Positions 31,761 through 38,991 of a DNA stretch of 38,991 nt are shown here, piece by piece (position 1 is the stretch's first letter; every line of letters begins with the position of its first letter). Source of the DNA: an uncultured Bacteriovoracaceae bacterium (GTDB lineage Bacteria; Bdellovibrionota; Bacteriovoracia; Bacteriovoracales; Bacteriovoracaceae); the NCBI GenBank assembly GCA_937931205.1, contig CALHBF010000030.1, forward strand, positions 1-38,991, read 5' to 3'. A program made the position numbers and the translations under genes. The notes below the pieces were generated by a model. It ran no database searches. It saw only the letters and a list, made by a program, of their open reading frames with translations, and was not told the DNA's origin.

Positions 31761-33149
31761 TTAAGTTATATCGAACAGTGACTCCAATTGTAAAGAGCGC
31801 GATCCCTTAATGAAGTGGAACTTTATTTTTCCCAAGTAATCTTGCTGAAACTTTTTCTTAAATTCAGAAGCCGTCGGGTAAGTCTCTCCAAAACCACAAC
31901 CCTTCACATAGGCTGAGGCAAAGCGGCCAACGAAAATAATGTTCTTAAAACCCAGTTGCTTGGCAAATTGACCTATTTCTTGGTGATACTCTGGGGATTT
32001 TTCCCCAAGTTCATTCATATCTCCCAAAACAATGCAGCTTTCTGCAACACTGAGGTTTTGATCTACTAGATGACCCTTAAAACCTTCCAAAGCAACTTTC
32101 ATCGAAGATGGATTGGCATTATAGGCATCTAGGTAAATTTTTGAGTTTTTAACATCAATCCACTGAGATCTATTGGGAGTCGGCTTAAAGCTAGCACTGG
32201 CCGCAACGATCTTAGGGGTTAGCTGTGGGTAAAAGTGAGCTGCAATAAAAGCACAAGTCGCAAGATTTGATTTATTGTGGTTCCCAGTAACATTTGAATT
32301 ATGAACTTCAATATTCCCAAGTTTGGCACCATCCGGGAAAAAGCTCATTGCTAGTTTGGCAGATGAGTTTGTCCCGAAACGAACAGTTCCTTGAGTATCA
32401 GCAAATGTCTTTAAGAATGAGTCGTTATCATTAATCAGGAAAAAGCCCTTACCTTGCGTATTATCTTTAACTGAATAATAGAGATATCCCTCTTCTTCAA
32501 ACACGGCCTGCTCAGTTCCAAAGAACTCTAGGTGAGTGGCACCGATATTAGTCGTTAGACCTGCATTCGGTAGTGCCAGATCACATAAAAACTTAATCTC
32601 ACCAGGGTGATTGCTTCCTAGCTCTAGAACGACAAACTCTGTTTCATCACTTACACCAAAAAGTGTTAATGGAACTCCAAGATGGTTGTTGTTGTTCTTT
32701 TGAGTTGAAACAACCTTCCCCGGAATAATGTTTTCCATAATATGAGAGAGCATCTCTTTATGAGTTGTTTTCCCGTTGGAACCAGAGATCGCAAAAAGAG
32801 TATGACCACTTTTTTGAAGCCACTCTTTAATATGAAGATGAGCAATTTCCTGAATAAAACTCACAGAATCTTTAACAGCAATAAAAGCAACTTTGGGAAA
32901 ATCTGTTTGATACTTTTTTATAATTTCGTGATTTTCGCTGCTGTCTTGATAAAAAATTGTGTCACAACCTTTCTTCAACAGATCGGCAATCAAGTTAAGT
33001 GGATTCACTTTCTGACCAGGAATGGCCACAAATGCACACTGATCTTGATAAGCTCTTGTATCAGTAATAAACCATCTCTTAATACTTAAATCTAAGTCTT
33101 TAGTGTTTAGTACTTGGGTACAATTTGAAATATGGTTAAAAGAAATCAT
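31761..33149 (-). CDS. murF: UDP-MurNAc-tripeptide--D-Ala-D-Ala ligase MurF
   Basis: Adds the D-Ala-D-Ala dipeptide to complete the UDP-MurNAc-pentapeptide. P-loop ISGSNGKTTHKEM (123-129, canonical Lys), KNNNNHLGVPLTL, ELGSNHPGEIKFL and NIGATHLEFFG with the catalytic His, all family marks. Downstream of that His, other MurF proteins have an A-K-G-E motif whose Lys is carbamylated; here the stretch reads FEEEGYLY (217-224), so a Glu stands in the Lys place. The C-terminal domain has LDAYNANPSSMKVALEGF. The 462 residues are normal. It overlaps murE by four bases (ATGA). No ddl gene for making D-Ala-D-Ala is in the window. Confidence 0.94.
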   Translation of the reverse strand: MISFNHISNCTQVLNTKDLDLSIKRWFITDTRAYQDQCAFVAIPGQKVNPLNLIADLLKKGCDTIFYQDSSENHEIIKKYQTDFPKVAFIAVKDSVSFIQEIAHLHIKEWLQKSGHTLFAISGSNGKTTHKEMLSHIMENIIPGKVVSTQKNNNNHLGVPLTLFGVSDETEFVVLELGSNHPGEIKFLCDLALPNAGLTTNIGATHLEFFGTEQAVFEEEGYLYYSVKDNTQGKGFFLINDNDSFLKTFADTQGTVRFGTNSSAKLAMSFFPDGAKLGNIEVHNSNVTGNHNKSNLATCAFIAAHFYPQLTPKIVAASASFKPTPNRSQWIDVKNSKIYLDAYNANPSSMKVALEGFKGHLVDQNLSVAESCIVLGDMNELGEKSPEYHQEIGQFAKQLGFKNIIFVGRFASAYVKGCGFGETYPTASEFKKKFQQDYLGKIKFHFIKGSRSLQLESLFDIT

Positions 33150-34477
33150 GCCTGACCTTTGATAAAATCTTCTACTTCTTGAATATCACTATAAGGATAT
33201 TTTACACCTTTAATAAGAATGTAATCCTCATGACCTTTACCAGCTAACAAGAGAACTTCTTTTTCACTAAGGTTCTTAAGAGCTTCTCGAACAGCTGTAG
33301 GCCTGTCGGTAATTTTTCTGATGTTAATAGTACTAATCCCTTGAGCAATATCTTCGATGATTTGCTCAGGTTCCTCACTGCGAGGATTGTCACTGGTAAG
33401 ATAAATGAAATCGGCCATTTCATGAGCGATACGTCCCATGATCGGGCGCTTAGTGCGATCACGATCGCCACCACAACCGAATAAAACTTTTAGACTAAAA
33501 TCTGGAAAGGCCTTCTTAATTCCTTGGCAGATATTTTTAAGAGCGTCTGGGGTGTGAGCAAAGTCCACTACAACATAACTTTTGCCAATCTGCTTAATGA
33601 AAAAACGGCCATCGGCAGACTGTAGTTTTAGAATTGCTGATGCTTCAACTTTTTTACCCCAAATTTTTTCCACCATCGCAATGGCCACACTTAAATTGGC
33701 CTGATTGAAGTGGGCACTTAAAAACAGAGGTACTTCACCTTGATAAAAATGCGCTTTTTCAAATGAATACTTATAGCTCGTTAAAATCTGCGAAAGCTCT
33801 TCCTGATCTTCTGGAATAAAAAGAGGACCAGACATATACTGATAAATTCTGGCCTTCGCTAAAAAGTACTCACCCATTGTTTTGTGGTAATCAAGGTGGT
33901 CTTGAGAAAAAGACAACCAGCCAGCAACATCAAATTTGATATTATAAAGTCGATCTTGCATGAGAGCGTGCGAACTGGCTTCCATCACACAAAAATTTTT
34001 ATCTCGGCCATAAGTATAAAGAAATTTTCTTAAATCAATATAGCTGGGGGAAGTTAATCCAAAATCACAAAGCTCGCCGTTAATATCGCGAACGCCCAGT
34101 GTCCCAATACTCATTCCCTTGAATCCAAGAGATTCCCCTAACTGAAGAATAAGATTGGCCGTGGTGGTTTTTCCATTAGTTCCAGTTACAGCTAAAAATT
34201 TCATCGAAGGGATAGGATAAATTTTATCGAGAAGAACTTTTTGTAATTCTGGCCAATGTTCTTCGCCAACCACGAAAGTATTTTCGCTCGTCGTACCAGC
34301 ATCTTTATTAATAACAAGATACTTATACTTGGCTGCTTTAATTCTTTCATGAAAAAGATTCAAAGCATTTCCATCGTCCGTAAGGCGATAGAAAAGAATT
34401 GAATCATTATTTGAATCTTGAGTTTTCCAATGAACGTCAGAGTAGTCTTTAATTTGGGTAAGAATATTATTCAACAT
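33146..34477 (-). CDS. murE: UDP-MurNAc-L-Ala-D-Glu--2,6-diaminopimelate ligase MurE
   Basis: Adds the third amino acid of the stem peptide. P-loop VTGTNGKTTTANL (canonical), EASSHALMQDRL, SQDHLDYHKTMGEYFLAKARIY with the catalytic His and carbamylation Lys, GCGGDRDRTKRPIMG, and LTSDNPRSEEP. The D-N-P-R motif is the mark of meso-DAP specificity; lysine-adding enzymes have a different residue after D-N-P. At 443 residues it is shorter than E. coli MurE (495), mostly in the N-terminal domain. Start taken as ATG 34477, inside the end of ftsI (11-base overlap); a TTG at 34492 is in frame. Confidence 0.95.
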   Translation of the reverse strand: MLNNILTQIKDYSDVHWKTQDSNNDSILFYRLTDDGNALNLFHERIKAAKYKYLVINKDAGTTSENTFVVGEEHWPELQKVLLDKIYPIPSMKFLAVTGTNGKTTTANLILQLGESLGFKGMSIGTLGVRDINGELCDFGLTSPSYIDLRKFLYTYGRDKNFCVMEASSHALMQDRLYNIKFDVAGWLSFSQDHLDYHKTMGEYFLAKARIYQYMSGPLFIPEDQEELSQILTSYKYSFEKAHFYQGEVPLFLSAHFNQANLSVAIAMVEKIWGKKVEASAILKLQSADGRFFIKQIGKSYVVVDFAHTPDALKNICQGIKKAFPDFSLKVLFGCGGDRDRTKRPIMGRIAHEMADFIYLTSDNPRSEEPEQIIEDIAQGISTINIRKITDRPTAVREALKNLSEKEVLLLAGKGHEDYILIKGVKYPYSDIQEVEDFIKGQA

Positions 34478-36383
34478 AGGTTGGCACTTCAAATTGAAGC
34501 TTCAACTCAGCACCTGAAACGAGCGGCTCTCCAGGCTCGATTGATTGTTCTTTCACAACACCAAAACCTGTCATATCCAACTGGATACCTCTTTTCTCGG
34601 CTAAGGCCTGTGCACTGGCCTTATCTAATCCAAGGAAACTTGGCACCATATTATGAGCATAAGAACGATTCGTTGAAGCTTGCTTCGTTTTCACTTCATC
34701 AAGGTTAGTCTTATTTGATTTCTCATTATACTGTGCAAATTTAGCAAAGTCTTTTTTCTTATAGAGAATATATTGAGTGATTTTACGAAATAGTGGAGCA
34801 GCTACTGAACCACCGTAGTAGCCATTTTGTTTTGGGTGATCAATATAGGCATATACTACAAACTTCTTATTCACATTAACTGGAAAACCGATGAAACTGG
34901 CCACGTATCCTTCATAACCTTTAGGACTCACACGTTGAGCTGTTCCTGTTTTACCAGCAATAATATAATGAGGAATTCGAGCATTTCCACCAGTACCTTC
35001 AGAGACTGCTCCGGCCAACATTTTAACTAGTTCGTTAGCCGTCTCTTCAGAGAGCACTCGGTTTTCAGGTAGAAGCTGCGATTCATCTTTCTTGATAAGA
35101 GTTGGTTTAATGAGATAACCACCATTAGCAAAGATGGCATATGATCGAAGCATCTGAATACCAGTTGTAGCGATCCCATGACCAAAGCTCAGGTTACTTA
35201 ATGTAAGCGGCTGAATTTTTCCTTCCGGATTAAAACTCAACAACCCTTTTGATTCACCACGAACTTCAATTCCAGACTTTTGATCCATTTCAAATTTCTG
35301 AAGCGTCTTCCACAATTTTGGAAACTTCAGATCGAAACCAATTTTAGTAGTACCAACGTTTGAGCTGTTTTTTAAAATTTCTTCAACCGATAACCATTCA
35401 AACTTCTTATTAGTATCTGCTTCACGTACCCAGTGGTTTTGAACTTTCAATCTTCCGTACTCACAGAAATACTTGGTATCCGGACGAGCAGTCTTATGCT
35501 CTAAGGCGGAAGCAATAGTAAGTGCTTTAAAGATTGAACCTGGTTCAAAAGGATCAGTAATAAAAGATAACTTTCTATTTTCTTCGGTAGAGCCTTTTAA
35601 ATTATTCGGATCAAAAGTCGGGTAGTTTGCCATAGCAATAATCTCACCCGTCTCAGCATCCATTACACCAACACCACCGCGTGTGGCATTATGATGAACG
35701 ACTGTATCTTTTAAGTAACTTTCAAGGGCACCCTGAATATCTTTATCAATAGAGAGATAAATATCCTGCGCGTGATTATCAGATGCTTTCGTCTCAAACT
35801 TAATCGGTCTTCCCTTAGCATCTTTAATATACTTAACAACTTGAGGCACACCTTGCAGAGGCTTATTGAAACTATTCTCAACTCCCGCCAAACCCGTGTT
35901 ATCGAGACCGACAAATCCTAGAGTTTGAGCAGCAAGTTCGCGGTTTGGATAAACACGCTGAGTATGTTCTTCAACAAAGATCCCTTCAAGTTTCTTGATT
36001 CGTTTAACTTGATTTTCATTAAGACTGATTTTTCTTCCAAGCCAAGTGTAGCGAGTTCTCTGGTGAACTGTTTGCTTCAACTTAGGATAATTAAGCTCTG
36101 GAACAATTCGTGACAGCTCCAGCAGTCCATTATAAAAGGCTTGATTCTTATTTTTAGGAATAGTAAAAATATTATAAACGTGAACGTTAATCGCCAGCGG
36201 ATTACCGTTACGATCAAGAATATTTCCGCGGTTTGGATACTCTTTTACTTCTCTGATAAATTGGCTTTTTGCATATCTAATGAGTTTTTCTTTATTCAAA
36301 ACTTGAATATAGAAAGCCTTACTTGCCACGACGGCAAAAAGAAAAGTTAGTGCAAAGAAAGAAAAGAGAACCTTATTTTTCAC
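34467..36383 (-). CDS. ftsI: Septal peptidoglycan transpeptidase FtsI (PBP3) with a PASTA domain
   Basis: Class B penicillin-binding protein that cross-links septal peptidoglycan with FtsW. One N-terminal anchor (about 5-27), a pedestal domain with RGNILDRNGNPLA (52-64), then the transpeptidase with S283-I-F-K286, S340-S-N342 and K478-T-G480. After a linker comes one C-terminal PASTA domain (about 578-632: VPSFLGLDKASAQALAEKRG, ending in PGEPLVSGAELKLQF). Enteric FtsI lacks PASTA; such tails are typical of Gram-positive PBP2x and of some other phyla. The 638 residues are normal for that type. It follows ftsL by eight bases. Confidence 0.96.
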   Translation of the reverse strand: MKNKVLFSFFALTFLFAVVASKAFYIQVLNKEKLIRYAKSQFIREVKEYPNRGNILDRNGNPLAINVHVYNIFTIPKNKNQAFYNGLLELSRIVPELNYPKLKQTVHQRTRYTWLGRKISLNENQVKRIKKLEGIFVEEHTQRVYPNRELAAQTLGFVGLDNTGLAGVENSFNKPLQGVPQVVKYIKDAKGRPIKFETKASDNHAQDIYLSIDKDIQGALESYLKDTVVHHNATRGGVGVMDAETGEIIAMANYPTFDPNNLKGSTEENRKLSFITDPFEPGSIFKALTIASALEHKTARPDTKYFCEYGRLKVQNHWVREADTNKKFEWLSVEEILKNSSNVGTTKIGFDLKFPKLWKTLQKFEMDQKSGIEVRGESKGLLSFNPEGKIQPLTLSNLSFGHGIATTGIQMLRSYAIFANGGYLIKPTLIKKDESQLLPENRVLSEETANELVKMLAGAVSEGTGGNARIPHYIIAGKTGTAQRVSPKGYEGYVASFIGFPVNVNKKFVVYAYIDHPKQNGYYGGSVAAPLFRKITQYILYKKKDFAKFAQYNEKSNKTNLDEVKTKQASTNRSYAHNMVPSFLGLDKASAQALAEKRGIQLDMTGFGVVKEQSIEPGEPLVSGAELKLQFEVPTYVE

Positions 36384-36391
36384 TCATTAAC

Positions 36392-36703
36392 CTACGGAAT
36401 CAAAATAATTTGCTCTGGACCTGGTTCTTTTAAATCATATTTAACAGCAAACTCGCGCAAGCGCTGAACTGACATCGCTTTAGCGCGCTTTGCTTTTAAC
36501 TCTTTATTCATCATCGAAACACGATCGATGTCTTTATTGAGTTGATTCATCTGATAGGCCTGCTCAATGCCTTTCATACGAAAAACAACGAACAAAACGG
36601 CAAGAGTGGTTAATGTAAGAGTAAATGGCAATGCTTTCGCATTAAAGAGAAAGTGAAGTAACTTATTATCAAATTTTAGGGTACTTTTTTTTCTTAAGGC
36701 CAT
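36392..36703 (-). CDS. ftsL: Division protein FtsL-like
   Basis: A small bitopic protein of 103 residues between rsmH and ftsI, the standard ftsL place. It has a basic cytoplasmic head (MALRKKSTLKFDNK), one membrane span (about 28-44) and a periplasmic coiled coil (IEQAYQMNQLNKDIDRVSMM onward) that should pair with a FtsB-like partner and contact FtsQ and FtsW/FtsI. Sequence is poorly conserved in the family, so assignment rests on topology and context. Start taken as ATG 36703 with GGAGG four bases upstream; a TTG just before is in frame. It overlaps the rsmH 3' end by about 35 bases. Confidence 0.85.
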   Translation of the reverse strand: MALRKKSTLKFDNKLLHFLFNAKALPFTLTLTTLAVLFVVFRMKGIEQAYQMNQLNKDIDRVSMMNKELKAKRAKAMSVQRLREFAVKYDLKEPGPEQIILIP

Positions 36704-37646
36704 CAACCCTCCCTAGTTGAGTCTCACGCTGAAGTAATCGCAGTTTAGCACTTCTAGAACGTGAATTTTCTGACAGCTCTTCTTCCGTGGCCGTCATCGG
36801 CTTCTTTGTTAAAATTGTAACAGGAAAATTTTGATTCTCCATCATTTCTTTATAGGTATGCTTAACTATTCTGTCTTCCAAAGAGTGGAAAGAGATCACC
36901 GCCAGCACTCCACCGGGAGCAAGAAAAGGCAACAGTTTTGGTAAGGTATCTTCTAGCACTCGCAATTCTTCATTCACTGCGATTCTTAAAGCTTGAAAAG
37001 ATCTAGTGGCAGGATGAAGTCTTCCGTGGCGATCTTTTACTGGATAACAATGGAAACAAATGTTTTCAAGTTCACCGGTAGTTGAAATGGGTTTGGTTTG
37101 TCTTTCTTCACAAATCTTGGCGGCAATTCTGCGAGACAATCTTTCTTCACCATAAGTAAAAAGCAAATCTGCGATTTCGCTTTCACTCATGGTGTTCAAT
37201 AAATCTGCAGCGGTTGGAATTGAGGCATCTTGATAATTCATTCTCATATCAAGTGGGGCATCTGCTCTGAAACTAAACCCACGCTCCATTTTATCGAACT
37301 GATGAGAAGAGACGCCTAAGTCCATCAGAATACCGGCAAGCTTGCCGTGCATTTGATTTTCTTCACACCACTGCGGGAATTTTTCAAAGTTCATGGCCAG
37401 AAGATTAATCTTTCCAACCTTATCATTCTTTTGAATTCGCTCATTCCCATTTTTAAGGGCATCGGGATCTTGATCTGTAGAATACACAGTAGATCCTTCA
37501 AACTTATCTGAAATGGCAAAAGTATGTCCCCCGGCCCCAAAAGTGAGATCAGCAAACATAAGAGAGCCAGAATCCTTGTGGCCCGTTTCCAGGGCCTCAA
37601 GACATTCTTTTAGCATAACAGAGTAATGTGAAAGATATTCGCTCAT
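36669..37646 (-). CDS. rsmH: 16S rRNA (cytosine-1402-N4)-methyltransferase RsmH (MraW)
   Basis: SAM-dependent enzyme that methylates N4 of C1402 in 16S rRNA; conserved near the head of dcw clusters. Begins SEYLSHYSVMLKECLEAL; SAM-binding FADLTFGAGGHTFAI; GILMDLGVSSHQFDKMERGFSF; PLDMRMN; FQALRIAVNEEL; VISFHSLEDRIVKH. All are family signatures. The 325 residues are normal. mraZ, which normally precedes it, is missing: the mtnP stop overlaps its start by one base (TAATG). Confidence 0.97.
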   Translation of the reverse strand: MSEYLSHYSVMLKECLEALETGHKDSGSLMFADLTFGAGGHTFAISDKFEGSTVYSTDQDPDALKNGNERIQKNDKVGKINLLAMNFEKFPQWCEENQMHGKLAGILMDLGVSSHQFDKMERGFSFRADAPLDMRMNYQDASIPTAADLLNTMSESEIADLLFTYGEERLSRRIAAKICEERQTKPISTTGELENICFHCYPVKDRHGRLHPATRSFQALRIAVNEELRVLEDTLPKLLPFLAPGGVLAVISFHSLEDRIVKHTYKEMMENQNFPVTILTKKPMTATEEELSENSRSRSAKLRLLQRETQLGRVDGLKKKKYPKI

Positions 37647-38491
37647 TATTTTAGAACTACTTCTAGAATTTCTTTATGACGAGCAGATAAAAGCTCCTGA
37701 CCTGTCATAAGGGCATATTTATTTTCAGGAACAAAACTAATAGGATTTTTCACCAGCTCTGGAATTGCTTCAACTACAAATTTTTGAGCAAAAGTGTAAT
37801 TTGATTTCATCACTTCCATAATTTCTTGAACAGTACAATGTTCTTCTTTCCAGCCATCGTAATCAGTAACCATTGCGACTGTTGAGTAGGCCATACCCGC
37901 TTCTTTAGCAAGGAAAGCTTCTGGTACGTTTGTCATACCAATAACACCTGCGCCAAGTGATTTATAAAGTTTTGATTCTGCACGAGTAGAGAATTGAGGT
38001 CCCTCAATACAAATGTAAGTTCCACCAAGATGCGATGTCACTCCTGCACGCTGACAAGCATCATATAATCTCTTTTGAAGACTAGATTCAATCGGATCAG
38101 CATTTGAAACGTGACCTACCATTCCTTCATCAAAAAAAGTTCTCTTTCTATATCCCTTAGTCCAGTCAATGAACTGATCGATTACAACGAAATGTTTCGG
38201 AGCGAATTCTTCTTTTAAAGAACCCACTGCAGAAATACTGACGATAGTATCTACTCCCAGTTTTTTAAGAGCAAAAATATTTGCTCTGTAATTTACTTCA
38301 CTTGGAGTAATTTTATGTCCAACACCATGACGAGGGAGGAAGTAGAATTCATTCCCGTCAATTTCACAAAGTAAAATTTCACCACTTGGATTACCAAATG
38401 GTGTCTCTACAGTGAGTTTATTTTTAACTTTAATGGCATCAAGTTTATAAATTCCACTTCCACCAATAATGGCAACTTTAATTGGATTCAT
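37646..38491 (-). CDS. mtnP: S-methyl-5'-thioadenosine phosphorylase
   Basis: Phosphorolyses methylthioadenosine to adenine and methylthioribose-1-phosphate, recycling the by-product of polyamine and homoserine-lactone synthesis. Family blocks: IGGSGIYKLDAI, PRHGVGHKITPSEVNYRAN, SISAVGSLKEEF, CIEGPQFSTRAESKLYKSLG, GMTNVPEAFLAKEAG and VTDYDGWKE. The Asp pair in T-D-Y-D recognises 6-aminopurines and so favours MTA over guanosine/inosine. The 281 residues are typical. It is not a usual dcw gene; here it is translationally coupled to rsmH. Both MTA and SAM metabolism touch rRNA methylation only loosely, so the link may be accidental. Confidence 0.9.
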   Translation of the reverse strand: MNPIKVAIIGGSGIYKLDAIKVKNKLTVETPFGNPSGEILLCEIDGNEFYFLPRHGVGHKITPSEVNYRANIFALKKLGVDTIVSISAVGSLKEEFAPKHFVVIDQFIDWTKGYRKRTFFDEGMVGHVSNADPIESSLQKRLYDACQRAGVTSHLGGTYICIEGPQFSTRAESKLYKSLGAGVIGMTNVPEAFLAKEAGMAYSTVAMVTDYDGWKEEHCTVQEIMEVMKSNYTFAQKFVVEAIPELVKNPISFVPENKYALMTGQELLSARHKEILEVVLK

Positions 38492-38503
38492 AATTTACTC
38501 CCA

Positions 38504-38914
38504 TTAATTAAACATAGAAATGTTTGCCTGAAAACTTGGTGAGCTTGGGAGCTGTCTATTTTCTCCACGCTCAGACTCCTCTTTGCAAACAATACATTCT
38601 TCGGCCATTGGACGAGCAAGAAGTCTCTCAAAACGAATCCAATCTCCGCACTCATTGCAGAGACCATATTCTCCAAGCTCAAACTTCTTTAAAGATTTTT
38701 TGATTTTTTTGGCAAGAATAGCATTTCTATTTTTGAAACGAAGGTTGTGAGAATTGGTGTAGTCAGCGATTGACTGCTCCGTCTCGTCTGTTCCCTCCGG
38801 TTCAGCAAGCTGAATCGCCTCAGTATTACCACTGCATTCTTCAAGAGCATCAAGAAGTTTGTTCTTTAGTGTTTCAAGTTGTTTTGCTGATAAAGCTCTA
38901 TTTAAAGCACTCAT
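38504..38914 (-). CDS. DksA/TraR-family zinc-finger protein
   Basis: Predicted regulator that binds the RNA polymerase secondary channel. A C4 zinc finger C-x2-C-x17-C-x2-C (CNEC then CIVC; Cys 86, 89, 107 and 110 from this start) follows a helical region with LKNKLLDAL and AILAKKIKKSLKKFELGEYGLC, the DksA coiled coil. The tip region is acidic (TDETEQSIADY) but does not copy the D-x-x-D-x-A tip of E. coli DksA, so activity on polymerase is uncertain. Start ATG 38914, with GGAG six bases before it. About 136 residues, a little short of E. coli DksA (151). It is the first gene of the minus-strand run in the window, 12 bases before mtnP. Confidence 0.85.
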   Translation of the reverse strand: MSALNRALSAKQLETLKNKLLDALEECSGNTEAIQLAEPEGTDETEQSIADYTNSHNLRFKNRNAILAKKIKKSLKKFELGEYGLCNECGDWIRFERLLARPMAEECIVCKEESERGENRQLPSSPSFQANISMFN

Positions 38915-38991
38915 AATTCTCCTCAAAGCCCGTACTTATTCCAATCCACCCTTAATATTCAGGAGGACCGACTTAGAAATCATTTTTAGTG

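Noticed and set aside
1..38991. CRISPR arrays, insertion sequences, prophage genes, tRNA or rRNA
   Set aside because: No regularly spaced repeats, transposase or integrase, or RNA-gene signatures were seen; the window reads as core chromosome.

Overview
The window is a dense, low-GC bacterial chromosome segment with a Gram-negative, flagellated character: LPS-type genes (lpxH, rfaE2), a meso-DAP-type MurE, FliC/FliD/FliS and a sigma28-type promoter. It carries RNase J instead of any visible RNase E, a PBP3 with a PASTA domain, and PilZ and predicted FtsQ proteins of divergent sequence. Together these suggest a Bdellovibrionota member, most likely of the Bacteriovorax/Peredibacter type. This placement is inference from gene content and style, not from a marker gene. 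No mobile element, phage, CRISPR array, tRNA or rRNA was seen.

Layout. 1-2.5 kb: rlmE (-), nth (+), cysQ (-), then an intergenic stretch with two perfect DnaA-box-like 9-mers, a long inverted repeat and a small regulated-looking ORF. 2.5-4.1 kb: a polytopic membrane protein (-). 4.06-10.2 kb: a flagellar operon (+) read from a very good sigma28 promoter: fliD, fliS, a fliT-like gene, a GT9-like protein, a small unknown, a GAF-type histidine kinase and a lone receiver. It runs on into nadK and recN. 12.8-18.2 kb (-): prmA, rsmE, an RDD membrane protein, rfaE2, terminator, flagellin, terminator, a PilZ protein and lpxH. 18.3-21.1 kb (+): udk, RNase J and a membrane-anchored B-box-like zinc protein, ending in a strong bidirectional terminator.

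21.15-38.9 kb (-): a complete division and cell wall (dcw) cluster, read as dksA-like, mtnP, rsmH, ftsL, ftsI, murE, murF, mraY, murD, ftsW, murG, murC, murB, ftsQ-like, ftsA, ftsZ. It converts UDP-MurNAc to lipid II (MurC-F, MraY, MurG), polymerises and cross-links it at the septum (FtsW, FtsI), and assembles the divisome (FtsL, FtsQ, FtsA, FtsZ). mraZ and ddl are absent, and a methylthioadenosine phosphorylase plus a DksA-family regulator stand at the head.

Most genes are ordinary. The points most worth a second look are: a MurD with an intact frame but a Lys-to-Arg change in its P-loop and no canonical catalytic His motif; a MurF with Glu where the carbamylated Lys is expected; a divergent FtsQ with signal-peptide-like N-terminus; the DnaA-box pair straddling the cysQ ribosome binding site; a 21-bp perfect palindrome just downstream of a promoter for an unknown small protein; and a large hairpin abutting the ftsW start codon. 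I did not find a convincing new multi-gene system.
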